DNA from: Liquorilactobacillus mali KCTC 3596 = DSM 20444
Lineage (GTDB): Bacteria > Bacillota > Bacilli > Lactobacillales > Lactobacillaceae
Assembly (NCBI RefSeq): GCF_000260415.1
Contig: NZ_BACP01000012.1
Location: forward strand, 1 to 59,114
DNA length: 59,114 nt
Direction: 5' to 3'
The first letter of the stretch is position 1, and each line of letters begins with the position of its first letter. The notes under the pieces were generated by a model. The model saw nothing but the letters and a program-made list of their open reading frames with translations, had not been told where the DNA came from and ran no database searches. Shown piece after piece: positions 45,991 to 54,600 of this stretch. Made by a program: the position numbers and the translations under genes.

Positions 45991-46081
45991 TTAAGTTGAA
46001 AAAACTTTGCCTTTTTATTTGACGGTGAGGCTTTTTTCGTGTAATTATGAATATGGTAATATAGTTTTGGAGGTGAAGATA

Positions 46082-46420
46082 GTGCAAAAAACAGTTGAAA
46101 CCTATGTTCAGTGTCCACGATTTGAAAAAACTTTCGGTATTTTGGGAAGAAAATGGAATGGATTAATAATTGATGTTCTACTAACTGAAGGACCTCAGCG
46201 TTTTCGTGATCTTGCTAACAAGGTTGATAAATGCAGTGATAGAGTTTTGGTTGAACGTCTTAAGGAACTTGAAGAAGAGGGACTCTTGGAGCGTGTTATA
46301 TATGAGGATAGCTGTAGGCCAGTTTATAGTTTAACTGAGCGTGGTGAAGATCTTCACTGTGTTATGAGTGAATTGCATGATTGGGCAAAGAAATGGTATA
46401 CGCTTGATGATTGCAAGTAG
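46082..46420 (+). CDS. HxlR-family transcriptional regulator
   Basis: Winged-helix regulator, 112 residues. The conserved N-terminal cysteine before the domain (YVQCPRFEKTFGILGRKW) and the recognition helix region KCSDRVLVERLKELEEEGLLER fit the family; members often sense electrophiles or redox state through that cysteine. Target genes are not evident: its neighbours are housekeeping. GTG start at 46082 after GGAGGTGA; longer in-frame versions have no ribosome site. Confidence 0.93.
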   Translation: MQKTVETYVQCPRFEKTFGILGRKWNGLIIDVLLTEGPQRFRDLANKVDKCSDRVLVERLKELEEEGLLERVIYEDSCRPVYSLTERGEDLHCVMSELHDWAKKWYTLDDCK

Positions 46421-46423
46421 GAC

Positions 46424-46733
46424 TTGACGGATTACACATGGGAGTATAGACTCTATAAAGAGTAAAGACATTGACGGAAGATAGTAGGATTTTTATTATA
46501 GTCAGAGAGGAATATGTTTGCTGCGATTATTCCATATATGATTATCTGAATTTCATTTCCTTAGTTGCCATCGGGATTTAGACATAATGAATGATGTGCC
46601 GCTTACATGGGCGTTAACATGAAAGTGCTGGATAGTGATGACAATTGACAATTGTGTTATTGCTGCTAGAACAAGGGTGGTACCGCGAGACCTCGTCCCT
46701 TTGATGGGACGGGGTCTTTTTGTCTTAAAAAAT
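46424..46733 (+). promoter_or_regulatory. T-box leader (phenylalanine-specific) upstream of pheST
   Basis: T-box sequence AAGGGTGGTACCGCG (46673-46687) is followed by a terminator with arms GACCTCGTCCC and GGGACGGGGTC and a T-run. Stem I shows an AGTA-like box near 46482 and an apical AG-bulge/GCTG loop region around 46505-46532. The specifier is TTC at 46552-46554 in GAATTTCATTTCC, read by tRNA-Phe(GAA). Promoter candidates are TTACAC (46432)-16-TATAAA (46454) or TTGACG (46424)-15-TATAGA; the choice is uncertain. Confidence 0.93.
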
Positions 46734-46916
46734 ATTTTTTTGAAAAAGAGTAACTGAGTAAAATGTTTTTTTACTGTTGTTGCGAATGAACAAGATTTAT
46801 CAACTCATCGTGCTTAATTCATATATGGCTATCCTGACTATATTTGCAACTTGTATTGGCACGCGGGAGTTGTCCCATGAGAGTCACACTCTGCTTAAAA
46901 AGAAAGGAAAAAACAA

Positions 46917-47963
46917 ATGGACTTAAAAGATAGATTAACAGAATTAAAAGTCAAGGCGTTAAGTGAAATTGGTACTGTTGAAGATTTAAAAAAAATTAAC
47001 GAAATTAGAGTTAATTTATTGGGCAAGAAAGGGCCTATCACAGAAGTACTGCGCGGAATGAAGGATCTTTCAAAAGAGGAACGTCCTGTTGTTGGCAGCC
47101 TGGCAAATAAAGTACGCGATGAATTAACAGAAGCAATTACACAACGTCGCGAGAAATTAGAGATAATCAAAACTGCTAGAAAGCTTGAAAAAGAAAAAAT
47201 CGATGTTACTTTACCCGGTGTTCCAGTCAAGGCTGGGCAACCACATATTATAATGCAGGTTATTGACCAACTTGAGAAACTTTTTCTCGGAATGGGTTAT
47301 CAAGTGGTGGATGGACCTGAGGTTGAGGAAGATCATTATAATTTTGAAATGATGAACTTACCTAAGGATCATCCTGCACGTGATATGCAAGATACTTTTT
47401 ATATTACTGAACAAATTCTGATGCGTACACAGACTTCTCCAGTACAGGCTCGAACCATGGAAAAACATGATTTCACCAAGGGACCATTAAAGATGATTTC
47501 ACCAGGTAAGGTATATCGCCGTGATACTGATGATGCAACACATTCTCATCAATTTCATCAAGTTGAAGGGCTTGTTATTGACAAGCATATAACGATGGCT
47601 GATTTGAAAGGAACTTTGCAGATCATTGCTCGTACTGTTTTTGGAGATGAACGTGAAATCAGATTACGACCAAGTTATTTTCCATTTACAGAACCTTCAG
47701 TTGAAGTAGATGTTTCTTGTTTTAAGTGTGAAGGTAAAGGCTGTGCTGTATGTAAGTATACTGGTTGGATTGAAGTTTTGGGAGCTGGAATGGTTCATCC
47801 CAATGTTTTGACAATGGCAGGAGTTGATTCGGAAACCTATGGTGGTTTCGCATTTGGTTTGGGTCCAGATCGTTTTGCTATGTTAAAATACGGGGTCGAT
47901 GATATTCGTGAGTTCTATTTAAATGATGTTCGCTTCCTATCACAATTTGCGCAGAAAGGATAA
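46917..47963 (+). CDS. pheS: Phenylalanyl-tRNA synthetase alpha subunit
   Basis: Catalytic subunit of the (alpha-beta)2 enzyme charging tRNA-Phe. An N-terminal coiled coil (residues 1-85) precedes the class II core, with motif 2 [19 protein letters not shown] and motif 3 [24 protein letters not shown] is also characteristic. A CxxC pair ([13 protein letters not shown]) binds zinc in some members. 348 residues. AAAGGAAA precedes the ATG. Unusually, about 180 bases separate the T-box terminator from this start. Confidence 0.97.
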   Translation: MDLKDRLTELKVKALSEIGTVEDLKKINEIRVNLLGKKGPITEVLRGMKDLSKEERPVVGSLANKVRDELTEAITQRREKLEIIKTARKLEKEKIDVTLPGVPVKAGQPHIIMQVIDQLEKLFLGMGYQVVDGPEVEEDHYNFEMMNLPKDHPARDMQDTFYITEQILMRTQTSPVQARTMEKHDFTKGPLKMISPGKVYRRDTDDATHSHQFHQVEGLVIDKHITMADLKGTLQIIARTVFGDEREIRLRPSYFPFTEPSVEVDVSCFKCEGKGCAVCKYTGWIEVLGAGMVHPNVLTMAGVDSETYGGFAFGLGPDRFAMLKYGVDDIREFYLNDVRFLSQFAQKG

Positions 47964-47969
47964 AGACAA

Positions 47970-50378
47970 ATGAAGGTTTCTACAAAGTGGCTCAAAGATT
48001 ATATTGATTTAGATATTAATCCAGAAGAATTGGCCGAGAAAATTGAAAGAACGGCAGTTGAAGTTGATAGTGTATCTAGACTTGATAAAAAATTAAAAAA
48101 GATTGTGGTTGGTTTTACTGTCGAAGTTAGGAAACATCCTGAATCAGATCATCTTAATATTTGCAAAGTTGATGTCGGAGAAGATGACTTATTACAAATT
48201 GTTTGTGGAGCACCGAACATTGCTGCAAACAAAAAAGTGATTGTAGCGTTACCTAATTCGAGAATTGCTGGGAATGTTAAAATCAAAAGAAGCAAGATGC
48301 GGGGAGAGGTTTCCGAAGGGATGATCTGTTCGCTTCAAGAAATTGGCTTTTCAGATAGCGTCGTTCCAAAGGTTTATGCTGATGGAATATATTTTCTTCC
48401 AGCTGATGCTAAACCAGGTGAACCAGTATATTCATACTTGGGGATGGATGAAGATATCATAGATCTTGATGTTACGCCGAATCGGGCAGACATGCTGAGT
48501 ATGAGGGGAACGGCTCATGAATTGGCAGCGATTTATGATAAAAAGGTAACTTTAAAGAAACCTGAATTGAAAGAAGATTTAACCGATAATATTTCTGACT
48601 ATATTCAAGTAGAAGCTGATAAGGAGTTGGCTCCAACTTACTTGTTGCGTGTTATCAAAGATGTGCAGGTTAAAGAAAGTCCAATGTGGCTGCAAAAGCG
48701 TCTATGGAACGCTGGTATTCGTCCAATGAACAATGTTGTTGATGTCACAAACTATATCTTATTGGACTATGGACAACCATTACATTCTTTCGACTATCAA
48801 AAAATTACTGGTAAAAGGATCGAAGTTCGCCTTGCTAAACCAGGTGAAACACTGCAAACACTCGATGAAGAAGAAAGAGAACTTTTATCAAGTGATATTG
48901 TGATTGCTGATGATAATGGTCCCATTGCTCTAGCAGGCACAATGGGTGGCCTAAATAGTGGTATTTCGGCGGATTCACAAGTTATTGCTCTCGAAGCTGC
49001 GGTCTTCAATTCATCAGCTATTCGTAAAACTGCTAGAAAACATAATCTGCATAGTGAAGCCGCTATGAGATTTGAGCGTGGAATTAATCGTGCAACAGTT
49101 GCAGAAGCATTGGATATGGCAGCACAATTGATTTCTGAGTTAGGAAATGGGAAAGTTATTTCAGGATTTGCAGTTGGTGCGCAAGCTAATGTCCAGTCGA
49201 TAGTTGTTACTATTACGACTAAAAAAATTAATGATGTATTAGGAACTGGATTACAAGATGCAGAAATCAGGGATATTTTTGAGAGACTTGGTTTCGGTGT
49301 TGAGGAAAAGACAGGATCCTTCAAGGTTTCTGTACCTGCAAGGAGATGGGATATCAGCATTCCAGCTGATTTAATCGAAGAAGTTGCGAGAATCTACGGT
49401 TATGATAATTTACCAGCAACCTTACCTAGCGGTGAATTAACACCAGGAAAGTATACGTATAAGCAGCAAGTAATTCGTGATACAAGAAGCATCTTGGAAG
49501 AATCAGGATTGATGCAGGCAATCTCTTATGGACTGACTTCGGATAAGAAAGCACAACGATTTATGATGGAAGATGCCCAGCCAACCAAGTTGGATTTCCC
49601 GATGAGTTCAGATAGAACAACTGTCAGGATGAACCTTATTAGTGGTTTATTAGATGATGTCGCTTATAATAATGCTCGTAAAGTTTCAGATGTGATGTTA
49701 TATGAGCAGGGACGTGTTTTTTATCGTGATGCAGATAGTGATCGACCACGCGAAGTTGAACACGTAGCTGCGGCAATGACGGGATTATATTCAGCACAGT
49801 CATGGCATGATGAGAAAAAGCAGATAGATTTTTATGTTGCCAAGGGCGTTGTTGAACACTTGTTAACTAAGCTAGGGGTCACAGATATTAGTTATGAAAC
49901 GTCACAAAAGCATGAGGAAATGCACCCCGGTAGAACAGCTGATATCTTTGTGGGTAATCTCTTTATTGGATTTATAGGTGAAGTTCATCCAAATATTTCG
50001 AAGGAATACGGGATAGGAAGAACATACGTCTTTGAACTTGATTTGCAAAAGATTATTGATTTCAATAATGAATTGATTGTATATCAACCTGTTTCAAAAT
50101 ATCCTGTCATCACTCGTGATGTTGCACTAGCTGTAAGCAAGGATATCGAAAATGCTGATATTATTAACTTTATTAAAGCACAAAGTGGGAAAATTTTAAG
50201 CAAGGTTCAGCTTTTTGATGTCTATGAAGGGGCTAAAATAGGCGCTGAACAAAAATCATTGGCCTATGAATTAACATATAGTGATAGCTCGAAGACTCTG
50301 GCAGATGATGTCGTTAATGCTGATTTTGAAAAAGTAATGAGTAAATTACAAGAGAAATTTAATGTAGAGATTCGTTAA
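47970..50378 (+). CDS. pheT: Phenylalanyl-tRNA synthetase beta subunit
   Basis: Editing and tRNA-binding partner of PheS. Domains in order: tRNA-binding EMAP-like domain (about 40-155, with HPESDHLNICKVDVG), B3/B4 editing domains, B5 DNA-binding-like domain, catalytic-like core and the C-terminal anticodon FDX domain (about 705-800, YPVITRDVALAV). 802 residues, standard length. It starts six bases after pheS and ends before a terminator. Confidence 0.97.
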   Translation: MKVSTKWLKDYIDLDINPEELAEKIERTAVEVDSVSRLDKKLKKIVVGFTVEVRKHPESDHLNICKVDVGEDDLLQIVCGAPNIAANKKVIVALPNSRIAGNVKIKRSKMRGEVSEGMICSLQEIGFSDSVVPKVYADGIYFLPADAKPGEPVYSYLGMDEDIIDLDVTPNRADMLSMRGTAHELAAIYDKKVTLKKPELKEDLTDNISDYIQVEADKELAPTYLLRVIKDVQVKESPMWLQKRLWNAGIRPMNNVVDVTNYILLDYGQPLHSFDYQKITGKRIEVRLAKPGETLQTLDEEERELLSSDIVIADDNGPIALAGTMGGLNSGISADSQVIALEAAVFNSSAIRKTARKHNLHSEAAMRFERGINRATVAEALDMAAQLISELGNGKVISGFAVGAQANVQSIVVTITTKKINDVLGTGLQDAEIRDIFERLGFGVEEKTGSFKVSVPARRWDISIPADLIEEVARIYGYDNLPATLPSGELTPGKYTYKQQVIRDTRSILEESGLMQAISYGLTSDKKAQRFMMEDAQPTKLDFPMSSDRTTVRMNLISGLLDDVAYNNARKVSDVMLYEQGRVFYRDADSDRPREVEHVAAAMTGLYSAQSWHDEKKQIDFYVAKGVVEHLLTKLGVTDISYETSQKHEEMHPGRTADIFVGNLFIGFIGEVHPNISKEYGIGRTYVFELDLQKIIDFNNELIVYQPVSKYPVITRDVALAVSKDIENADIINFIKAQSGKILSKVQLFDVYEGAKIGAEQKSLAYELTYSDSSKTLADDVVNADFEKVMSKLQEKFNVEIR

Positions 50379-50382
50379 TTTG

Positions 50383-50429
50383 ATACGAAAAAGCTATGGA
50401 TAATAGAAGTCTATGGCTTTTTTCGTATA
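50383..50429. terminator. Intrinsic terminator after pheT
   Basis: ATACGAAAAAGCTATGGA pairs with TCTATGGCTTTTTTCGTAT, a long near-perfect stem with internal A- and T-runs; probably two-way. Confidence 0.85.
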
Positions 50430-50529
50430 AACTAATTTTTTATATATTAAGTAATTTTGAATCTTGGTGCAAATTCAAGTAATCTTATGTATAATGTAAT
50501 AGATATTGTATTTCGAATGGAGGGATACT

Positions 50530-51663
50530 TTGAATAACAAGAATGAGGACAATATAGATTTGCAGGAAAATAAAAATAACGACAATAAACTTTTCGCGAA
50601 TCGGATTGTTCGAGGAGTGTTGCTCCTGATAGTTGTTTTATTAGTTGTAATAGGAATTATCGGTCATCATTACTTCGAAAGTGCGAAACAGCCATTGAAT
50701 CCTGAGAGTAGTAAGGTGATCGAAGTTAAAGTACCAATTGGCAGCACAACTAAGCAAATTGGAAGTATTTTAGAGAACAAAAATGTAATCAAAAGTGGTT
50801 TCGTTTTTGATTATTATGTCAAAGCAAAGAAATACGGTCAGTTCAAGGCAGGATATTATGAATTAAAACCTTCTATGACTTTAAAACAAATAGCTCTTAA
50901 GCTGCAAAAAGGTGGCGCAAGTGAGCCCCAAAATTCTGGGAAAGTGCTGGTTCGAGAGGGTGTAACAGCTGATCAAATTGGTGATGTCATTCAAAAAAAG
51001 ACACGTTTTAAGAAGAAAGCTTTCTTGGCATTATTGAATAATAAAGATTTCTTAAATGAATTAAAAGAAAAATATCCTGATTTGTTGGGATCGGCGGTGG
51101 ATGCAAAAGATGTAAGGTACAAGCTAGAGGGCTACCTGTACCCTGCAACTTATACCGTCGGGAAGAAAAGTACATTGAAACAATTAGTTACCTCAATGGT
51201 CATGAAAACTGATCAGATGATGAGACCCTATTATTCACAAATCAGTGAAAAAGGATGGACTGTTCAAAAGGTAATAACACTTGCTTCATTAGTAGAACGA
51301 GAAGGTGTGACAGACTCGGATCGAAAGAAGATTGCAGGTGTCTTTGAGAATAGACTGGACAAGAATATGAAGATACAGTCAGATATATCTGTCTTGTATG
51401 CTCTTGGAAAACACAAAAAAACTGTTACTTATAAGGATTTGAAGGTCGATTCACCTTACAATTTATATAAGAATACAGGTGTGGGTCCAGGACCATTCAA
51501 TAATCCAAGTATTGATTCGATAAAAGCAGTGTTGAATCCAACCGACAGAGACAAGGATTATTTGTATTTTATCGCAAACATTAAGACTGGAAAGGTTTAT
51601 TATTCACAAACATACGCTGAACATCAAAAACTGACAGCTAAGTTAGAAAAAGACAATAATTAA
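50530..51663 (+). CDS. mltG: Endolytic peptidoglycan transglycosylase MltG
   Basis: Cleaves nascent glycan strands and sets their length near the elongasome. One membrane helix (about residues 24-46) precedes a LysM-like region and the YceG domain: YKLEGYLYPATYTV, then LASLVEREGVTDSDR with the catalytic glutamate, NRLDKNMKIQSDISVLYALG and the final PYNLYKNTGVGPGP. I start at the TTG at 50530, after GGAGGG; the TTG at 50506 has no ribosome site. About 377 residues. First gene of mltG-udk-greA. Confidence 0.92.
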   Translation: MNNKNEDNIDLQENKNNDNKLFANRIVRGVLLLIVVLLVVIGIIGHHYFESAKQPLNPESSKVIEVKVPIGSTTKQIGSILENKNVIKSGFVFDYYVKAKKYGQFKAGYYELKPSMTLKQIALKLQKGGASEPQNSGKVLVREGVTADQIGDVIQKKTRFKKKAFLALLNNKDFLNELKEKYPDLLGSAVDAKDVRYKLEGYLYPATYTVGKKSTLKQLVTSMVMKTDQMMRPYYSQISEKGWTVQKVITLASLVEREGVTDSDRKKIAGVFENRLDKNMKIQSDISVLYALGKHKKTVTYKDLKVDSPYNLYKNTGVGPGPFNNPSIDSIKAVLNPTDRDKDYLYFIANIKTGKVYYSQTYAEHQKLTAKLEKDNN

Positions 51664-51686
51664 AATAAGCAAAGGGGAAACAAGAG

Positions 51687-52343
51687 ATGACAGCAAATTC
51701 GGGCAAGAAACGACCTGTTATTATTGGAGTTACAGGGGGCTCGGGCAGTGGTAAAACTTCTGTAAGTATGGCGATATTTAACCAGTTAAAGCAACATTCC
51801 CTTTTGATGGTCCAAGAAGATTCATACTATAAAAATCAAAATGATATGTCTTTTGAAGAGCGTATAAAGGTTAATTATGACCATCCAGATGCTTTTGATA
51901 CTGATTTGCTGATCGAACATCTGAAAGATCTTTTAAACTGGAAGCAAGTAGCGGTTCCGGTGTATGATTATAGTGCACATACTAGGAGTGACAAAGTACT
52001 AATAAAAGATCCACAGGAAGTAATAATTGTTGAAGGGATTCTGGTACTTAATGATCAACGCCTTCGTGATTTAATGGACATTAAAGTTTTTGTTGATACT
52101 GATGATGATATTAGAATTATTAGACGAATAAAAAGGGATACTGAAGAACGCGGGCGTTCCTTGGAATCAATAATTTCACAGTATTTGCGGACGGTTAAAC
52201 CCATGTATCATCAATTTATTGAACCCACTAAGCGATATGCAGATATTATTGTGCCTGAAGGCGGTGCGAATCAGGTAGCGATTGATTTATTAACAACGAA
52301 GATCCGTGATGTTCTTCGTCATAATAGACATTCGCACAGTTAA
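51687..52343 (+). CDS. udk: Uridine kinase
   Basis: Phosphorylates uridine and cytidine in nucleoside salvage. P-loop [14 protein letters not shown] at residues 14-27, YDHPDAFD and the EGILVL strand, and the lid arginines in [13 protein letters not shown] are all in place. 218 residues, normal. AAGGGGAAA precedes the ATG. It sits between mltG and greA, an order common in Bacilli and Lactobacillales. Confidence 0.95.
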   Translation: MTANSGKKRPVIIGVTGGSGSGKTSVSMAIFNQLKQHSLLMVQEDSYYKNQNDMSFEERIKVNYDHPDAFDTDLLIEHLKDLLNWKQVAVPVYDYSAHTRSDKVLIKDPQEVIIVEGILVLNDQRLRDLMDIKVFVDTDDDIRIIRRIKRDTEERGRSLESIISQYLRTVKPMYHQFIEPTKRYADIIVPEGGANQVAIDLLTTKIRDVLRHNRHSHS

Positions 52344-52368
52344 TTTATTTTGAGAGGAGTCATAAGAT

Positions 52369-52845
52369 ATGGCAGAAGAGAAAGCATACCCCATGACAAT
52401 TGAGGGAAAGCAGAAATTAGAAGAGGAATTAAATACACTTAGGACAACAAAACGCTCGGAAATTATTGAGCGAATCAAGATTGCACGTAGTTTTGGTGAC
52501 TTGTCTGAAAATTCTGAATATGAGTCAGCGAAAGATGAACAGTCTTTTGTTGAGGGACGAATAAAAACAATTGAACAAATGTTGAATCACGCAGAAATTA
52601 TTGATAATGGCGATATTGATGCGGATGAAATTGCTGTTGGAAAAACGGTAACTTTCCAAGAATTGCCCGATGAAGAACCTGAAACATATTCAATCGTTGG
52701 GGCTGCGGAAGCAGATCCATTTGCTGGTAAGATATCAAATGAATCACCGATTGCGAAGGGGCTGGTAGGCCATCGTTTGGGAGAGGTCGTTGAAATTGAA
52801 ACACCAGGTGGCTCAATGAAAGTTAAGATTACTGAAGTTAAATAA
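52369..52845 (+). CDS. greA: Transcription elongation factor GreA
   Basis: Rescues backtracked RNA polymerase by stimulating transcript cleavage. An N-terminal antiparallel coiled coil (residues 1-80), with the acidic tip [15 protein letters not shown], is followed by a FKBP-like C-terminal domain ending [14 protein letters not shown]. 158 residues. GAGAGGAG lies before the ATG. Last gene of the mltG-udk-greA unit; the intergenic repeat F follows. Confidence 0.96.
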   Translation: MAEEKAYPMTIEGKQKLEEELNTLRTTKRSEIIERIKIARSFGDLSENSEYESAKDEQSFVEGRIKTIEQMLNHAEIIDNGDIDADEIAVGKTVTFQELPDEEPETYSIVGAAEADPFAGKISNESPIAKGLVGHRLGEVVEIETPGGSMKVKITEVK

Positions 52846-52854
52846 GATCCAATT

Positions 52855-53029
52855 GAGGAAAGTGAGACATAAGACGGTAAAAGTTGAGTACTAACGCGAA
52901 TTGCGAGCATGACTGGTAATTTGTTGTAGGTAATTCGAAGTTAGACGGGAAATTTTAACTTATGGAACGCGTTTATCCAAAATAATAGAGGAGTAGGTCA
53001 AACATTAATTTTTGATCCGCTCTTTTTTT
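52855..53029 (+). repeat. Intergenic repeat, copy F (longest)
   Basis: A long leading part (GCGAGCATGACTGGT, then TTTTAACTTATGGAACGCG and TTTATCCAAAATAATAGAGG) is followed by a hairpin with arms GAGTAGGTCAAA and TTTGATCCGCTC and a T-run. The leading part matches copy A closely and copies B, C and D in inverse orientation. It lies downstream of greA and doubles as a terminator. Confidence 0.75.
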
Positions 53030-53103
53030 GCGTTTAAATCGCTGTATATTATTTTATTATAAAATTTTGGGGTATAATATGCGAGTGAAAGGGTTGTTAA
53101 TAT

Positions 53104-53520
53104 ATGAAAAAATCAATACTTATTTATGGTTGTATTACTGCTTCTTTGGTTGGTATATTGTTGTACAGACAAAACAAGAAAAAGGTTCTCGTAAAAGATA
53201 ATTTTGAAAATCATTTACGAGAAGAACCTGTTGAGGAAAAATCAAATACTAAAAACAATCTGGTACGTATTACTGACGGACCTGATTTGATAAAAATACA
53301 TAGTAAAAGTGATGCTGTTTCCACGGTGGAAGCACAATTGGGTAACAATGACGGAGATTGGACTTGGAACTGCCTATGGTGTGATGATGAGAAATTTTTT
53401 GTGAAGGCAATTTCTAAAACCGCACTTGCAGAAGGTGCAATGACGGGAACAGCATATTCTGTATTCGTGTACCGCGATGGTTCAGTCAAAGAAGATTCGT
53501 TTGAGTTAAATTTTGAATAA
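53104..53520 (+). CDS. Small membrane-anchored protein of unknown function
   Basis: Not recognised. 138 residues: a single N-terminal membrane helix (about residues 4-20), a charged linker, then a soluble domain from about residue 50 with a tryptophan-rich stretch WTWNCLWCDDEKFF and a beta-rich end. A box resembling TATAAT lies at 53073-53078, but GAAAGGG is nearer 10-13 bases from the ATG. The nitroreductase gene follows. It may be a secreted-domain protein tied to the envelope; no function is claimed. Confidence 0.7.
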   Translation: MKKSILIYGCITASLVGILLYRQNKKKVLVKDNFENHLREEPVEEKSNTKNNLVRITDGPDLIKIHSKSDAVSTVEAQLGNNDGDWTWNCLWCDDEKFFVKAISKTALAEGAMTGTAYSVFVYRDGSVKEDSFELNFE

Positions 53521-53591
53521 AAGATTCCTAGATTGCGAAGCAAGTGGTAGAATTATATCATCATTTTATATATGAAGGAGTGTTGTTCCAG

Positions 53592-54341
53592 ATGATTAAG
53601 AATGCAACTATCGATAAGCAGGTTACCCATAAAACAATTAGGGCCTTTAAAGACCAGACACTAACAGAGGAACAGTTGACTACACTGATAGAGGTGGCAA
53701 GTCACACTTCATCAAGTATGTTTATGCAGCAATTTTCCATATTACATATTACCGATGAACAAAAACGGATGAGCATTAGACAAATATCTGGGCAAAAATA
53801 TGTCGGAACAAACGGTGACTTATTTATTTTTGTAGTCGATTTACACCGGAATCAAAGTATACGGCATCAATTAGGTAAAGATGATGGTAGGTTGCATCAA
53901 ACAGATATTTTTTTGCAGGGTGTAGAGGATACTGTTTTGGCAGTGCAAAATATGGTTAATGCAGCCGAAAGTATGGGATTGGGGGCAGTTATTTTAGGAA
54001 GTGTTAATAACAACCCGAAAGCATTGTTAGAAGTATTAAGGCTGCCTAAGATGACGTTTCCAATACTTGGATTACAAGTTGGAATAGCAGATCAGAAACC
54101 GCAGTTGAAACCGCGCCTGCCCTTAGATGCGATTTTCTTTGAAAATGATTATCATGAGATTAACGTTTCTGATTTAAAAGAATATGACGAGATTGTACAG
54201 ACATATTATGATTTGCGGGATTCTAATCGCCGAATTGACTCATTCACAAAACAAGTAAGTTCTAAGAAGTTAGGGGCAAAGAAGACTCTGCGGGATGAAT
54301 TATTAGAAGTTTTGTATAATCAAGGTCTATGCCTAAAATAA
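53592..54341 (+). CDS. NfsA-type nitroreductase (NADPH-dependent FMN oxidoreductase)
   Basis: Flavoenzyme that reduces nitro compounds, quinones or flavins. The N-terminal HKTIRAFKDQTLTEEQL is the phosphate-clamp region of the FMN site, SSSMFMQQFS and the central GLGAVILGSVNNNP / FPILGLQVG motifs match the NfsA/FRP subgroup. 249 residues. The ATG at 53592 follows GAAGGAGTG; longer in-frame starts lie before that site. Natural substrate unknown. It is the last chromosomal protein gene before the prophage site. Confidence 0.9.
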   Translation: MIKNATIDKQVTHKTIRAFKDQTLTEEQLTTLIEVASHTSSSMFMQQFSILHITDEQKRMSIRQISGQKYVGTNGDLFIFVVDLHRNQSIRHQLGKDDGRLHQTDIFLQGVEDTVLAVQNMVNAAESMGLGAVILGSVNNNPKALLEVLRLPKMTFPILGLQVGIADQKPQLKPRLPLDAIFFENDYHEINVSDLKEYDEIVQTYYDLRDSNRRIDSFTKQVSSKKLGAKKTLRDELLEVLYNQGLCLK

Positions 54342-54357
54342 TTAGTTTATGATTGCA

Positions 54358-54386
54358 TTGCATTCCACCCTGATAATTGATATAAT
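54358..54386 (+). promoter_or_regulatory. Promoter of the tRNA-Ser gene
   Basis: TTGCAT (54358-54363), 17-base spacer, TATAAT (54381-54386), 13 bases before the mature tRNA start. Confidence 0.78.
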
Positions 54387-54399
54387 ATTTATCGTTGTT

Positions 54400-54487
54400 G
54401 GAGAGTTGGCAGAGTGGTAATGCACCGGACTCGAAATCCGGCGAACCGGTTTATACCGGCGCGCAGGTTCAAATCCTGTACTCTCCT
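54400..54487 (+). tRNA. tRNA-Ser (anticodon CGA)
   Basis: Class II tRNA with a long variable arm. Acceptor arms GGAGAGT and ACTCTCC pair perfectly; the anticodon stem CCGGA/TCCGG encloses CTCGAAA, giving anticodon CGA; the variable arm is ACCGGT/ACCGG-type; the T arm is AGG TTCAAAT CCT. CCA is not encoded and the discriminator base is T, whereas G is more usual for serine tRNAs. The 3' part is the probable attachment site of the prophage whose integrase gene lies 114 bases downstream. Confidence 0.96.
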
Positions 54488-54600
54488 TATTATATGGTCT
54501 TAGTTGGTTTTTGTAAGCCTAGAAACGTTGATTTAACAGCATTCTTATTTTTCATTTAAACTTAAATAGTCATAAAAAGACAAAACTCGTCACGCAAGAA

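Noticed and set aside
46471-46499. TTGACG-17-TATTAT as the promoter of the pheST leader
   Set aside because: It has good boxes, but its start site would fall inside T-box stem I, cutting off the 5' side; an earlier promoter is needed for a working leader.
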